This document shows positions 51,917 to 60,882 of a DNA stretch of 64,000 bases, piece by piece (the stretch's first letter is position 1; every line of letters starts with the position of its first letter). The notes under the pieces are model-generated. The model searched no databases. It was not told the origin of the DNA and worked only from the letters and a program-made list of their open reading frames with translations. Origin of the DNA: Nocardia pseudobrasiliensis NBRC 108224 (GTDB lineage Bacteria > Actinomycetota > Actinomycetes > Mycobacteriales > Mycobacteriaceae); contig NZ_BDBS01000012.1 of the NCBI RefSeq assembly GCF_001613105.1, forward strand, positions 1 through 64,000. Direction: 5' to 3'. A program made the translations under genes and the position numbers.

Positions 51917-52255
51917 TCAGACCGGCTGCAGGCCGAGGGCGCCGGCGACGAAGCGACGCACGGCGGTCCGCCCGGTCTCGAGCGCCTCGTCGAAACCCGT
52001 TCGTGCCCAGCCCGAAATATCGGCCGTGCCATCAGGATTCGGCGTCACCACGATTTCGGCGACCAGTTCCGCGGTAGTGGGTTCGCATACCGCCCACGAA
52101 TAGCGCGTGGATTCGGCCCATTCCCGGGTGCGGCGCGCGACGTAATCGGGGTCGTCGATACCGCCGGTGGCCAGCGCGGGGCGGTCGTCGATGCGCTCAT
52201 CGGCGCGCAGGGCCCGCAGATACCAGCTGCCCGCGTTGATCTCGATCGGTTCCAT
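51917..52255 (-). CDS. Short GNAT-like protein, possibly degenerate
   Basis: 112 residues resembling a shortened RimJ/RimL acetyltransferase: WYLRALRADERIDDRP, AESTRYSWAVCEPTT, LVAEIVVTPNPDGTADISGW, then ALETGRTAVRRFVAGALGL. The acetyl-CoA pyrophosphate loop (Q/RxxGxG/A) is not recognisable, so catalysis is doubtful. It starts directly after the DUF1707 stop, so the two are co-transcribed. It could be a non-catalytic relative or an eroded enzyme. Confidence 0.6.
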   Translation of the reverse strand: MEPIEINAGSWYLRALRADERIDDRPALATGGIDDPDYVARRTREWAESTRYSWAVCEPTTAELVAEIVVTPNPDGTADISGWARTGFDEALETGRTAVRRFVAGALGLQPV

Positions 52256-52672
52256 CTATCGGTCCCGGCGCCGCTGCCGACGGGCCTGGCGGCGTTGCTC
52301 GCGATTCTGCTGCAGGCCGCCGAATATGATGCCCGCCGCCGGAATCATCAGGAACCACAGCCAGGTGTGGGTGGTGAAGAACAGCACCAGCGCCGCGATC
52401 ACGATCAGGCCCATCACGGGACCGCCGATCTCCGGCCGGTCGCCCTTCGGCTGCGCCGGGGGCTGCGCGGCGGCCGCCGGTTGCGCCACCGGCTCGGGCA
52501 GATCGGTGAATACCCGCACCAGATCGCCGCGCGTGACCGCGGCCGCGATCACCGCACTGCGCTCGTCGAATTCCGCGACCGAGAGCCGGCCCGCGGCGAA
52601 ATGATCCGACAGCCGCTTCATGGCGTCCTCGCGTTCGGAGTTGCCGATGCGGATATCGGGTGAATCAGCCAT
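52256..52672 (-). CDS. DUF1707 (SHOCT-like) membrane protein
   Basis: 138 residues. N-terminal DUF1707: IRIGNSEREDAMKRLSDHFA, GRLSVAEFDERSAVIAAAVT, RGDLVRVFTDLP. A Pro/Ala/Gln linker and two short transmembrane segments (VMGLIVIAALVLFF; WLWFLMIPAAGIIFG) follow, then a very basic tail (RRQARRQRRRDR). Common in actinobacteria; role unknown. Divergent from the kinase gene by 60 bases. Confidence 0.82.
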   Translation of the reverse strand: MADSPDIRIGNSEREDAMKRLSDHFAAGRLSVAEFDERSAVIAAAVTRGDLVRVFTDLPEPVAQPAAAAQPPAQPKGDRPEIGGPVMGLIVIAALVLFFTTHTWLWFLMIPAAGIIFGGLQQNREQRRQARRQRRRDR

Positions 52673-52732
52673 AAGACGAGCGTAGCGACCGCACACTGGT
52701 TCCGCCGCACGTGTCCGGTTTAGGGTCGGGTG

Positions 52733-54145
52733 GTGGCACGGCGGTTCGGCGGATATCGACTCGACGGACTCATCGGACGCGGTTCGGTGGGCGAGGTGTG
52801 GCGTGCGCACGACGACGCCACCGACCGCACACTGGCCCTGAAGATCCTGTCGATCGGCGCGGCCGAGGACCCGGACTACCGGCGGCGATTCGAGCGGGAA
52901 GCGCGCGTCGGCGCCGGGCTGGACAACCCACATATCGTGCCGATCCACGACTTCGGCGAACAGGACGGTCGCCTGTTCCTGGCCATGGCCCACATCCCCG
53001 GCCTCGACGTCGCAGCACGTCTGCGCGGGGGCCCGATGGGCGTACCCGAGGCGGTCGACCTCATCTCCCAGATCGCCGAGGCCCTCGACGCCGCGCACGC
53101 CGCGGGCCTGGTCCATCGAGATGTGAAGCCCGCCAACATCATCGTGCACCCCTCCGGCTTCGCCTACCTCATCGATTTCGGCATCGCCCGCGCCTCGAAC
53201 CAAACCACCATCACCGCAACGGGTTTCACCGTCGGCACACTGGCCTATATGGCCCCCGAACGATTCGCGGGCCATGGCGACGCCCGCTCCGACATCTACT
53301 CCCTGGCCTGCGTACTGTACGAATGCCTCACCACCCGAAGGCCATTCGGCGATACCGACCCGGTGCGGCAACTGCATGCCCACCTTCGCGAGGACCCACC
53401 ACGCGCCTCGGCCACCAATTCCGCCGTACCGAAGGCCCTGGACCAGATCATCGCGCGTGGCATGGCCAAGGAACCCGACAGCCGCTATCGAAGCGCCGGA
53501 GAACTGGCCGCTGCCGCGCTCTCGGCAATCGGTATGCCGCAACCACTTTCACATACACCACCGGTCCTTGCGCCCGCTTCGACCGCGCCGACCGTTCCAG
53601 CTCGGGTAATGGTGCGGCGGCCGCGCTCGGAACCGTATGCCGCCGCGGCATCTCCGACGCGACACCCTCACCACGCGCTGTCCGACACCCCGCTCGGCAC
53701 GCCTCCGACGCGGCGAATCATATCGCCCGCCGCTCGACAGCCCGCCGCGCGCGTAGCGGGACCGAAAAACGCTGCCGCGCAGCGTATCGGCCCCGGCACG
53801 GTCGCCAAGTCCGCAGTACTGGCGGTCGTGGTATTCGGGGCTATTGCCCTCGCCACGGCGCTGCTGACCCATGACAGCGGCAAGTCCGCGCCCGGCGTCT
53901 CGTCGCCGTCGATCACCGTCGCCCCTCGGACCACACCCGCTCCCCCGCTGAACGAAAGCCCGACCACGGCCGAACCGCCACATCTGAGCATCCCGGTGCC
54001 GCCGGGCTTCGGCACTGCCCCATTCCAGATTCCAGGTATCTCGAACCGGAGTGACGACAGCGGAACCGGCGACTCCGACGGCCGAGACAACGGCGGCCAC
54101 GGCAATGCCAACGGCCACGGACAGCACGGCAAGAAGGACAAATAG
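52733..54145 (+). CDS. Membrane Ser/Thr protein kinase (Hanks type)
   Basis: 470 residues. Kinase domain 8-275: glycine loop GRGSVG, K37 (ALKIL), catalytic D130 in HRDVKPANI, D148 in DFG, and APE. The activation loop is Thr-rich (TTITATGFTVGT), as in autophosphorylating Pkn kinases. A juxtamembrane Pro/Ala/Arg linker, one transmembrane helix (VLAVVVFGAIALATALL) and an extracellular tail of about 90 residues follow; the tail ends in a Gly/His/Asp/Asn-rich segment and has no PASTA domain. TAGGGT lies 6 bases before the GTG at 52733, favouring it over the GTG one codon earlier. Confidence 0.9.
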   Translation: MARRFGGYRLDGLIGRGSVGEVWRAHDDATDRTLALKILSIGAAEDPDYRRRFEREARVGAGLDNPHIVPIHDFGEQDGRLFLAMAHIPGLDVAARLRGGPMGVPEAVDLISQIAEALDAAHAAGLVHRDVKPANIIVHPSGFAYLIDFGIARASNQTTITATGFTVGTLAYMAPERFAGHGDARSDIYSLACVLYECLTTRRPFGDTDPVRQLHAHLREDPPRASATNSAVPKALDQIIARGMAKEPDSRYRSAGELAAAALSAIGMPQPLSHTPPVLAPASTAPTVPARVMVRRPRSEPYAAAASPTRHPHHALSDTPLGTPPTRRIISPAARQPAARVAGPKNAAAQRIGPGTVAKSAVLAVVVFGAIALATALLTHDSGKSAPGVSSPSITVAPRTTPAPPLNESPTTAEPPHLSIPVPPGFGTAPFQIPGISNRSDDSGTGDSDGRDNGGHGNANGHGQHGKKDK

Positions 54146-54146
54146 C

Positions 54147-54181
54147 GAGACCCGCCCACTGACGAGCAGTGGGCGGGCCTC
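54147..54181. terminator. Bidirectional hairpin between the kinase and accA3
   Basis: A 15-bp stem with one mismatch (GAGACCCGCCCACTG / CAGTGGGCGGGCCTC) around ACGAG, one base past the kinase stop and 16 bases from the accA3 stop. Confidence 0.8.
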
Positions 54182-54196
54182 GAAAGCCGTTCGGGT

Positions 54197-55999
54197 CTAC
54201 TTGATTTCGGCGAGCACGGTGCCCTGGGTGATGGCCGCACCGGCCTGCACGGACAGCCCGGTGACCACACCGGCCTTGTGCGCGTTGACCGGATTCTCCA
54301 TCTTCATGGCCTCGAGCACCACGATCAGATCGCCGGCCTCGACCGACTGCCCCTCCTCGACCGCGACCTTGACCACGGTGCCCTGCATCGGCGCGGTCAC
54401 GGCATCGCCGGAGGCCGCACCGGTCGCGGCGCCGCCGCGCTTGCGGGGCTTGGGCTTCTTGCGGATGACACCGGCGCCGTTACCGGCCGCACCGGCAGCG
54501 CCCGCGCCGACGGTGAACTGACTCGGCAGCGATACCTCGAGCCGGCGACCACCGACCTCGACGACGACCTTCTGCCGCGGCGCCTCGTCCTCGTCCTCGA
54601 TCGGCTGTCCGCCGGTGTAGGGCTCGATCGGGTTGTCCCAGTCGTTCTCGATCCACTTGGTGTAGACGTCGAACTTGGTGCCGTCGCCGATGAACGCCGG
54701 GTTGGTCACGATGTGCCGGTGGAAAGGCAGCACCGTCGCCAGGCCCTCGATCTCGTACTCCGCCAGCGCGCGCGAGGCCCGCTCGAGCGCCTGGGTGCGG
54801 GTCTCACCGGTGACAATCAGCTTGGCCAGCATCGAGTCGAACTGCCCGCCGATCACACTGCCGGCGACCACACCGGAATCCACGCGCACACCGGGACCGG
54901 TCGGCTCCTTGTACACGCTCACCGGACCGGGCGCGGGCAGGAAGCCCCGGCCCGCGTCCTCGCCGTTGATCCGGAACTCGATCGAATGCCCACGCGGCGT
55001 GGGGTCTTCGGTGATGGTGAGCTCCTCGCCGTTGGCGATGCGGAACTGCCAGCGCACCAGGTCGATACCCGAGGTCTCCTCGGTCACCGGATGTTCCACC
55101 TGCAGACGGGTGTTCACCTCGAGGAACGACACCGTCTCGCCCTGCACCAGATATTCCACGGTGCCCGCGCCGTAGTACCCGGCCTCGCGGCAGATTCGCT
55201 TGGCGGATTCGTGGATCTTGGCGCGCACCTCGTCGGACAGGAACGGCGCGGGCGCCTCCTCGACCAACTTCTGGAACCGGCGCTGCAGCGAGCAGTCGCG
55301 GGTGCCGGCCACGATCACATTGCCGTGCTGATCCGCGAGCACCTGCGCCTCGACGTGGCGAGCCTTGTCCAGGTACTGCTCCACGAAGCATTCGCCCCGG
55401 CCGAACGCCGCGGTCGCCTCACGCGTGGCGGAGTCGAACAGCTCCGGGATCTCCTCGATCGTGTGCGCGACCTTCATGCCGCGGCCACCACCACCGAAGG
55501 CGGCCTTGATGGCCACCGGCACACCGTATTTCTTCGCGAAGTCGACGACCTCGCTCGCATCCTTGACCGGATCCTTGGTGCCCGCGGCCATCGGCGCCTG
55601 GGCGCGCTCGGCGATATGCCGCGCGGTCACCTTGTCACCCAGATCACGAATCGACTGGGGGCTGGGCCCGATCCAGATCAGACCGGCATCGAGCACGGCC
55701 TGCGCGAAATCCGCGTTCTCCGACAGGAACCCATAACCCGGGTGGATCGCGTCCGCGCCCGCCTTGCGGGCGGCGTCCAGAATCTTGTCGAAGACCAGAT
55801 ACGACTCGGCCGAGGTCTGCCCGCCCAGTGCGAACGCCTCGTCGGCGAGCTTCACGAAGGGCGCGTCGGCATCGGGCTCGGCGTACACCGCGACACTGGC
55901 GATACCGGCATCCTTGGCGGCCCGGATCACCCGCACCGCGATCTCGCCCCGATTCGCGATCAGGACCTTGGTGATCTGCGCGCTGGCATGGCTGGGCAC
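54197..55999 (-). CDS. accA3: Biotin-dependent acyl-CoA carboxylase alpha subunit AccA3
   Basis: 600 residues, exactly the usual length. Biotin carboxylase domain: [48 protein letters not shown]-terminal biotin carrier with biotinyl-lysine K566 in EAMKMEN. It carboxylates biotin with ATP and bicarbonate and serves AccD beta subunits making malonyl- and methylmalonyl-CoA. The GTG at 55999 has AGGAGG 4 nt upstream; a longer in-frame extension lacks one. A CTACT-N4-AGTAG palindrome lies 78-91 bases upstream. Confidence 0.96.
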   Translation of the reverse strand: MPSHASAQITKVLIANRGEIAVRVIRAAKDAGIASVAVYAEPDADAPFVKLADEAFALGGQTSAESYLVFDKILDAARKAGADAIHPGYGFLSENADFAQAVLDAGLIWIGPSPQSIRDLGDKVTARHIAERAQAPMAAGTKDPVKDASEVVDFAKKYGVPVAIKAAFGGGGRGMKVAHTIEEIPELFDSATREATAAFGRGECFVEQYLDKARHVEAQVLADQHGNVIVAGTRDCSLQRRFQKLVEEAPAPFLSDEVRAKIHESAKRICREAGYYGAGTVEYLVQGETVSFLEVNTRLQVEHPVTEETSGIDLVRWQFRIANGEELTITEDPTPRGHSIEFRINGEDAGRGFLPAPGPVSVYKEPTGPGVRVDSGVVAGSVIGGQFDSMLAKLIVTGETRTQALERASRALAEYEIEGLATVLPFHRHIVTNPAFIGDGTKFDVYTKWIENDWDNPIEPYTGGQPIEDEDEAPRQKVVVEVGGRRLEVSLPSQFTVGAGAAGAAGNGAGVIRKKPKPRKRGGAATGAASGDAVTAPMQGTVVKVAVEEGQSVEAGDLIVVLEAMKMENPVNAHKAGVVTGLSVQAGAAITQGTVLAEIK

Positions 56000-56076
56000 T
56001 GAGCCTCCTGTGCTGTGGACATCTATCTGCAGCGAGTGTAGGCAGTCTGCCAACAGTCGCCGAAGTGGGCTAGGGG

Positions 56077-56090
56077 CTACTGAACAGTAG
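56077..56090. promoter_or_regulatory. CTACT-N4-AGTAG palindrome upstream of accA3
   Basis: CTACT-GAAC-AGTAG, a perfect 5+4+5 palindrome upstream of a -10-like TACACT (minus strand, about 56033-56038). The same motif occurs at accD5 (60833) and, with one change, pntAa (34526). Confidence 0.65.
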
Positions 56091-56139
56091 TCCCGGCAAG
56101 TGATACGGCCAACACTTCCCCCGGGTTCGGGCCTGTACT

Positions 56140-57063
56140 TTACGCGGTATGGGCGGCCGGGCGCGACAGCTGTGAAACCGCACCGGGTTCAGCGCCCTTG
56201 ACGATGGGAGTTCGCACCGCATTGGCCCATTCGGTCCACGAACCGTCGTAATTGCGCACATTCCGCAACCCGAGCAATGCGGTCAGCACGAACCAGGTGT
56301 GCGCCGACCGCTCGCCGATGCGGCAGTAGACGACCGTTTCCCCGGCCTCGGTGAACCGCTCGTAGATTCGATCCAATTCCGCCCGTGTGCGAAACCGGCC
56401 GTCGCCGCCCACCGCGTAGTTCCACGGAATGTTCACCGCTGTCGGAATATGCCCGGCCCGCAATGCCTGCTCCTCGGGACGATCGATAATTCGGTCCAAT
56501 TCGCCCGAATACTCATCGGCCGCACGCACATCCAGCAGCGCGACACCGGCCGTACCGAGACGCTCGCGCACGTCCTCCAGAAATGCCCGCGCGCCCCGGT
56601 CATCGCGCTCCACCACCGGATATTCACCCAGGCCCACATCGGGCACCTCGAAAACGGTGTCGCGCGCCTCGGAGATCCACGCATCGCGTCCGCCGTCGAG
56701 CAGTCGCACATCCGGATGGCCGAACAGATCGAATACCCACAGCGCGGCCGCGGCCGTGCCGTTGCCCTTGTCTCCGTAAATCACCACGGTGTCGTCGCGC
56801 TCGATACCCTTGGCTCGCATCAATTCGGCGAAACGGGCGCCGTCGACCACATCTCGGGTGCCCGGGTCGGTAAGCTCGGCCCGCCAGTCGATCTTGATGG
56901 CCCCTGGGACGTGGCCTATGTCGTAGAGGAGGATGTCCTCATCCGCTTCCACGATCTTGAGTCCCGGCGCGCCGATGTTTGCCGACAGCCACTCTGTGGT
57001 TACTAGTCGGTGAGGATATGCGTGGGCGCCGAAGGATTGATGAGGGTCCGGGGCGACTGGCAC
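56140..57063 (-). CDS. sseA: Thiosulfate sulfurtransferase SseA
   Basis: 307 residues, two rhodanese domains; catalytic cysteine in [12 protein letters not shown], the loop CRIGERS typical of thiosulfate:cyanide sulfurtransferase. Other blocks: [49 protein letters not shown]. The GTG at 57063 has AAGGA 9 nt upstream. In mycobacteria sseA also lies between maf and accA3. Divergent from an HTH regulator with cysteine motif. Confidence 0.92.
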   Translation of the reverse strand: MPVAPDPHQSFGAHAYPHRLVTTEWLSANIGAPGLKIVEADEDILLYDIGHVPGAIKIDWRAELTDPGTRDVVDGARFAELMRAKGIERDDTVVIYGDKGNGTAAAALWVFDLFGHPDVRLLDGGRDAWISEARDTVFEVPDVGLGEYPVVERDDRGARAFLEDVRERLGTAGVALLDVRAADEYSGELDRIIDRPEEQALRAGHIPTAVNIPWNYAVGGDGRFRTRAELDRIYERFTEAGETVVYCRIGERSAHTWFVLTALLGLRNVRNYDGSWTEWANAVRTPIVKGAEPGAVSQLSRPAAHTA

Positions 57064-57211
57064 GATGGTCGGTCCTTCACTGTGAGTCAGCGGTTCCACA
57101 CCGATCGTAGGTGGGGAACCGCACAGCAACCGCTTTCACATCACGAATCGGGTGAAGCGCGAATAAGTCGCACCCCCATCCGATAAAGTCTCCCGGGAGG
57201 AGGGGTGAGCT

Positions 57212-58006
57212 ATGTCTGATTCTTGGCCACGCCGGCGCCTGCTCGCGATCCTACGTGGCGCCAGCGAGCCTCTCGACGCCCAGGAGCTCGCCAGAGTCAC
57301 CGGGCAGCACGTCACCACCGTGCGGTTCCATCTGGACGTGCTGACGCGGGAATCGCTGGTGCGCCAGTTCCAGCAGCCGCCGCGCGGTCGCGGCCGCCCG
57401 CGCATCGGGTACACCGCGGTCCAGCGATCGGTCGGCTATCAGGATCTGGCCCAGGTGCTCGCCGATCAGCTCGGCACCGATCCACGCCGCCGCTCGGATG
57501 CCGCTATCGCGGCCGGGCGGGCCTGGGGAGCCAAACTCGAGGCCGTCGACGAGGAGATCACCACGCTCGACGAGGCCAAGGACGTCACCATGACGATGAT
57601 GTCCGAACTCGGCTTCGCCCCCGAGCGCGACGCGGCCTCCGAATCCGACGAGCAGGTCATGATCCGGATGACCGCCTGCCCGCTGCGCGAATTGGCCCGC
57701 ACCCACTCCGAGGTCGTCTGCGGCGTCCATCTGGGCCTGATGCGCGAGGTGATCGACCGCAACGGCGGCCGGGACGCGGTGAATGTGCGCCTGCATCCGT
57801 TCGTGGAGCCGGAACTGTGCGTGGCGCGGCTCGAGGCCCTGCGCAGTCTGCTGCCCGATCCCACGACCATGCCCGACAACCCACCCGAATCGGGCGAACC
57901 GCGGATTCCCACGCCGTCAGGCGGTCGCGTCGCTCCCCAGCTGCGTACCGCCGACCCACAGCTCCGCAATGGAGAGGCCCACGTCGCCAAGCAGTCGACG
58001 CAGTAG
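57212..58006 (+). CDS. Helix-turn-helix regulator with C-x13-C-x32-C motif (SufR/ArsR-like)
   Basis: 264 residues. An N-terminal winged helix (RRLLAILRGASEPLDAQELA, VTGQHVTTVRFHLDVL, RGRGRPRIGY wing) is followed by a long domain with three cysteines: TACPLRE, VVCGVHLG and EPELCVARL (Cx13Cx32C). This layout resembles SufR-type regulators that hold an iron-sulfur cluster. It is divergent from sseA by 148 bases, so control of sulfur transfer is plausible. Its last 90 bases overlap the 3' end of maf on the other strand; the C-terminal 30 residues look unconserved. Confidence 0.8.
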   Translation: MSDSWPRRRLLAILRGASEPLDAQELARVTGQHVTTVRFHLDVLTRESLVRQFQQPPRGRGRPRIGYTAVQRSVGYQDLAQVLADQLGTDPRRRSDAAIAAGRAWGAKLEAVDEEITTLDEAKDVTMTMMSELGFAPERDAASESDEQVMIRMTACPLRELARTHSEVVCGVHLGLMREVIDRNGGRDAVNVRLHPFVEPELCVARLEALRSLLPDPTTMPDNPPESGEPRIPTPSGGRVAPQLRTADPQLRNGEAHVAKQSTQ

Positions 58007-58585
58007 CGGCAGGCCGATACCGATCACGCTGGACGGATCGCCCTCGATCCCGTCGACGAACCATCCGCCGCGGCCGTCGAGGGTGAATGCGCCCGCCACC
58101 TGCAGCGGCTCACCGCTGGCGATATACGCGTCCAATTCCTCCGGCTGCGGCTTGGCGAAGTGCACCCGGGTTCCGCTGCAATCGTGCGCGGCCCGTTCGA
58201 TCCGCCCACCGCGGACCCGCAGCACACAGTGACCGGTGAGCAGATCGGCACTGCGCCCGGCCATCGCGGCCCAGCGCTCGCGCGCCACCTCGGCGGTCAG
58301 CGGTTTTCCCTGTAGCGCGTCGTCGATCAGCAGCATCGAATCGCAGCCGACCACAACGCAATCGGCGGTGATCTCGGCTCGCTCGGCGATCAGGGCCGCG
58401 GCCACCGATTCGGCCTTGGCCGTGGCCAGCGCGATCACCACATCCTCGTGCGAGGTACCGGCGGGCAGGGCCGCGGCGACCGCGTCCTCGTCCACCTCGG
58501 AAACCCGCACACGCGGATCGAGTCCGGCCGAGCGCAGCACCTGCAGCCGCGCGGGCGAGGCCGAGGCGAGAACGAATCCCGTCAC
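57917..58585 (-). CDS. maf: Maf-family nucleotide pyrophosphatase
   Basis: 222 residues. SASPARLQVLRSAG, VSEVDEDAV, CVVVGCDSMLLIDD and the C-terminal GIEGDPSSVIGIGLPLL fit Maf/HAM1-like house-cleaning pyrophosphatases that hydrolyse non-canonical or modified NTPs. The GTG at 58585 follows the accE5 stop by one base, so it is in the acc operon. Its 3' end overlaps the convergent regulator by 90 bases. Confidence 0.93.
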   Translation of the reverse strand: MTGFVLASASPARLQVLRSAGLDPRVRVSEVDEDAVAAALPAGTSHEDVVIALATAKAESVAAALIAERAEITADCVVVGCDSMLLIDDALQGKPLTAEVARERWAAMAGRSADLLTGHCVLRVRGGRIERAAHDCSGTRVHFAKPQPEELDAYIASGEPLQVAGAFTLDGRGGWFVDGIEGDPSSVIGIGLPLLRRLLGDVGLSIAELWVGGTQLGSDATA

Positions 58586-58586
58586 G

Positions 58587-58904
58587 TCAGTCGCGCAGAT
58601 GCGACAGATACGGGAAGGAGTACGGCGAGAACGGCGACGTGCCGCGGTGCAGGAAGGTGGGCCGCCCCCACAGATCCGCAGGCCCCCGCGACTCCGACGC
58701 CGGCTCGGCGCTCGCGGCGGCGGCCGCCAGCACACACACCAGAGCAGCGATCTCGTCGTCGGTGGGCGCGCCCTTCAGGATCCGGATGACGGGACCCTCG
58801 TGCGATTCGGTATCGGCGTCCACCGGGACCACGGCGACGAGATCGTCGACCGACAGATCCAGTTCGGCGGCGCGCAATATTTCTTCGTCAGCCACAGCCG
58901 TCAC
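58587..58904 (-). CDS. accE5: Acyl-CoA carboxylase epsilon subunit AccE5
   Basis: 105 residues. The epsilon core PVIRILKGAPTDDEIAALVC, VLAAAAAS, and the C-terminal LWGRPTFLHRGTS-type segment match AccE5 of mycobacteria, which stabilises the AccA3-AccD5 complex. The N-terminal 45 residues are acidic and poorly conserved. The GTG at 58904 overlaps the stop of an upstream small frame (GTGA); GGAGGAG lies about 8-10 nt upstream. Confidence 0.88.
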   Translation of the reverse strand: MTAVADEEILRAAELDLSVDDLVAVVPVDADTESHEGPVIRILKGAPTDDEIAALVCVLAAAAASAEPASESRGPADLWGRPTFLHRGTSPFSPYSFPYLSHLRD

Positions 58905-59032
58905 AGCGCCAGCTCCTCCTGTTCCTGCGCCGGACCTCGGAAAAGTCCGGCGTTCACGGCCCACGGAAGGTGCCCGGGGATCCGTAAACAGTATTCGTTG
59001 CGGCGCTCGGCGGCGAACGCCCCTAATTCCAT
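58901..59032 (-). CDS. Candidate small protein (43 aa) between accD5 and accE5
   Basis: A frame from ATG 59032 ends in a TGA that overlaps the accE5 GTG (GTGA), the arrangement of coupled genes in this window. The product starts MELGAFAAERRNEYCLRIPG and ends QEQEELAL, with LPWAVNAGLFRG between. It contains two rare TTA codons and a weak ribosome site, which argue against it, but third-position GC is otherwise fair. It could also be a degenerate remnant. Bases 59033-59120 before it hold nothing recognisable. Confidence 0.35.
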   Translation of the reverse strand: MELGAFAAERRNEYCLRIPGHLPWAVNAGLFRGPAQEQEELAL

Positions 59033-59120
59033 CTTCACCCGATCGGGTGATTCCCGCGCGGCCTGATGTGTGGAACGTCTCACATCGCAGTGTGCGCCGC
59101 GCACGGAACATATCGTCGGA

Positions 59121-60761
59121 TCACAGCGGAATGTTGCCGTGCTTCTTCGGCGGCAGGCTGACCATTTTGCGCTCGAGCAGCCGCAATGCCGAAACGATCT
59201 GCCCGCGGGTATGGGAGGGTGGAATGACCGCGTCGACATATCCGCGCTCGGCCGCCACATACGGGTTGACCAGGGTGTCCTCATATTCGTTCTGCAGTTC
59301 CAACCGCAGCGCGTCGACATCGGAACCCTCGGCGGCGGCCTGCTGCAACTGCTTGCGGTAGACGAATCCGACCGCGCCCGAGGCGCCCATGACCGCGATC
59401 TGCGCGGTCGGCCAGGCCAGGTTCACATCGGCGCCCATATGCTTGGAGCCCATCACGTCGTAGGCGCCGCCGTAGGCCTTGCGGGTGATGATCGTGATCT
59501 TGCCGACCGTGGCCTCGCCGTAGGCGTAGAGCAGCTTCGCGCCGCGACGGATGATGCCGTTGTACTCCTGGCCGGTGCCCGGCAGGAAGCCCGGCACATC
59601 GACCAGCGTGATGATGGGGACATTGAAGGCGTCGCAGGTCCGCACGAAGCGGGCGGCCTTCTCCGAGGCGTCGATGTCCAGGCAGCCCGCGAACTGGGTC
59701 GGCTGATTGGCCACGATGCCGACGCTACGGCCGTCGATGCGCCCGAATCCGACGATGATGTTCATCGCCCGCTCGGCCTGCACCTCGAGGAATTCGTCGT
59801 CGTCGAGCAGGCGACGGATGACCTCGTGCATGTCGTAGGGCTGATTCGGCGAATCCGGGATCAGCGAGTCGAGCTCGAGATCCTCCTCGGTCAGCGACTC
59901 CTCGATCGCGCCCTCGACCGGATCGGTGGCCGGATAGCGCGGCGGCTCGGCGCGGTTGTTGCTCGGCAGGTAGCTCAGCAGATCCTTGACCCAGTCCAGC
60001 GCGTCCTGCTCGCCGGAGGCCACGTAGTGGGCCGTACCCGACTTGACCATGTGGGTGTGGGCGCCGCCCAACTCCTCCATGGTGACCTCTTCGCCGGTGA
60101 CGGTCTTGATGACGTCGGGACCGGTGATGAACATCTGACTGGTCTCGTCGACCATGACGACGAAGTCGGTCAGCGCCGGGGAGTACACGTGCCCGCCCGC
60201 GGCCGCGCCCATGATGAGCGAGATCTGCGGGATCACGCCGGAGGCCTGGATATTGCGGTGGAAGATCTCGCCGTAGAGGCCGAGGGACACCACGCCCTCC
60301 TGGATCCGCGCACCGGCGCCCTCGTTGATACCGATCAGCGGACGGCCGGTCTTGAGCGCCAGATCCATGACCTTGACGATCTTCTCGCCGTACACCTCGC
60401 CGAGGCTGCCGCCGAATACGGTGGCGTCCTGGGAGAAGATGCAGACATCGCGGCCGTCGATGGTGCCGTACCCGGTCACCACACCGTCGCCCAGCGGCCG
60501 ATTGTTCTCCAGCCCGAAGTTGACGCTGCGATGGCGGGCCAGTGCGTCCAGCTCCACGAACGAGCCCTCGTCCAGCAGTGCGAGGATCCGCTCCCGCGCG
60601 GTCAATTTGCCCTTGGCATGGACCTTGTCGACCGCGGCCTCACCCATCGGGTGCTTGGCCTCGTCCATGCGGTTGCGCAGATCGGCCAGCTTCCCTGCGG
60701 TGGTGTGGATGTCGGGGGAGCCCGCCGAACCCGGCTGCGGCTGCTGCTGGACACTCGTCAT
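59121..60761 (-). CDS. accD5: Acyl-CoA carboxylase beta subunit AccD5 (carboxyltransferase)
   Basis: 546 residues with two crotonase-fold carboxyltransferase halves. [60 protein letters not shown] and [16 protein letters not shown] hold the oxyanion-hole glycines. AccD5 transfers CO2 from biotin on AccA3 to propionyl- or acetyl-CoA, giving methylmalonyl- and malonyl-CoA for methyl-branched and other lipids. First gene of the accD5-accE5-maf operon; promoter carries two CTACT-type palindromes and a separate 19-base palindrome. Confidence 0.96.
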   Translation of the reverse strand: MTSVQQQPQPGSAGSPDIHTTAGKLADLRNRMDEAKHPMGEAAVDKVHAKGKLTARERILALLDEGSFVELDALARHRSVNFGLENNRPLGDGVVTGYGTIDGRDVCIFSQDATVFGGSLGEVYGEKIVKVMDLALKTGRPLIGINEGAGARIQEGVVSLGLYGEIFHRNIQASGVIPQISLIMGAAAGGHVYSPALTDFVVMVDETSQMFITGPDVIKTVTGEEVTMEELGGAHTHMVKSGTAHYVASGEQDALDWVKDLLSYLPSNNRAEPPRYPATDPVEGAIEESLTEEDLELDSLIPDSPNQPYDMHEVIRRLLDDDEFLEVQAERAMNIIVGFGRIDGRSVGIVANQPTQFAGCLDIDASEKAARFVRTCDAFNVPIITLVDVPGFLPGTGQEYNGIIRRGAKLLYAYGEATVGKITIITRKAYGGAYDVMGSKHMGADVNLAWPTAQIAVMGASGAVGFVYRKQLQQAAAEGSDVDALRLELQNEYEDTLVNPYVAAERGYVDAVIPPSHTRGQIVSALRLLERKMVSLPPKKHGNIPL

Positions 60762-60787
60762 GCCCCGGAGTCTAACCAGTACCAGGC

Positions 60788-60846
60788 CCGCTGGAAATTC
60801 CAGCGGTATCTACCGACGAGTACCGCTATTGGCTACTCGCCAGTAG
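60788..60846. promoter_or_regulatory. accD5 promoter: 19-base palindrome plus two CTACT-N4-AGTAG sites
   Basis: CCGCTGGAA-A-TTCCAGCGG (60788-60806) is a perfect palindrome. CTACC-GACG-AGTAC (60810-60823) and CTACT-CGCC-AGTAG (60833-60846) follow; the second is perfect and the first differs at both outer bases. All lie 27-85 bases before the accD5 ATG. The CTACT motif recurs at accA3 and pntAa. Confidence 0.7.
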
Positions 60847-60882
60847 AAAACCCCTGGTGAAACCCGGTGAGCAGCAAGATTT

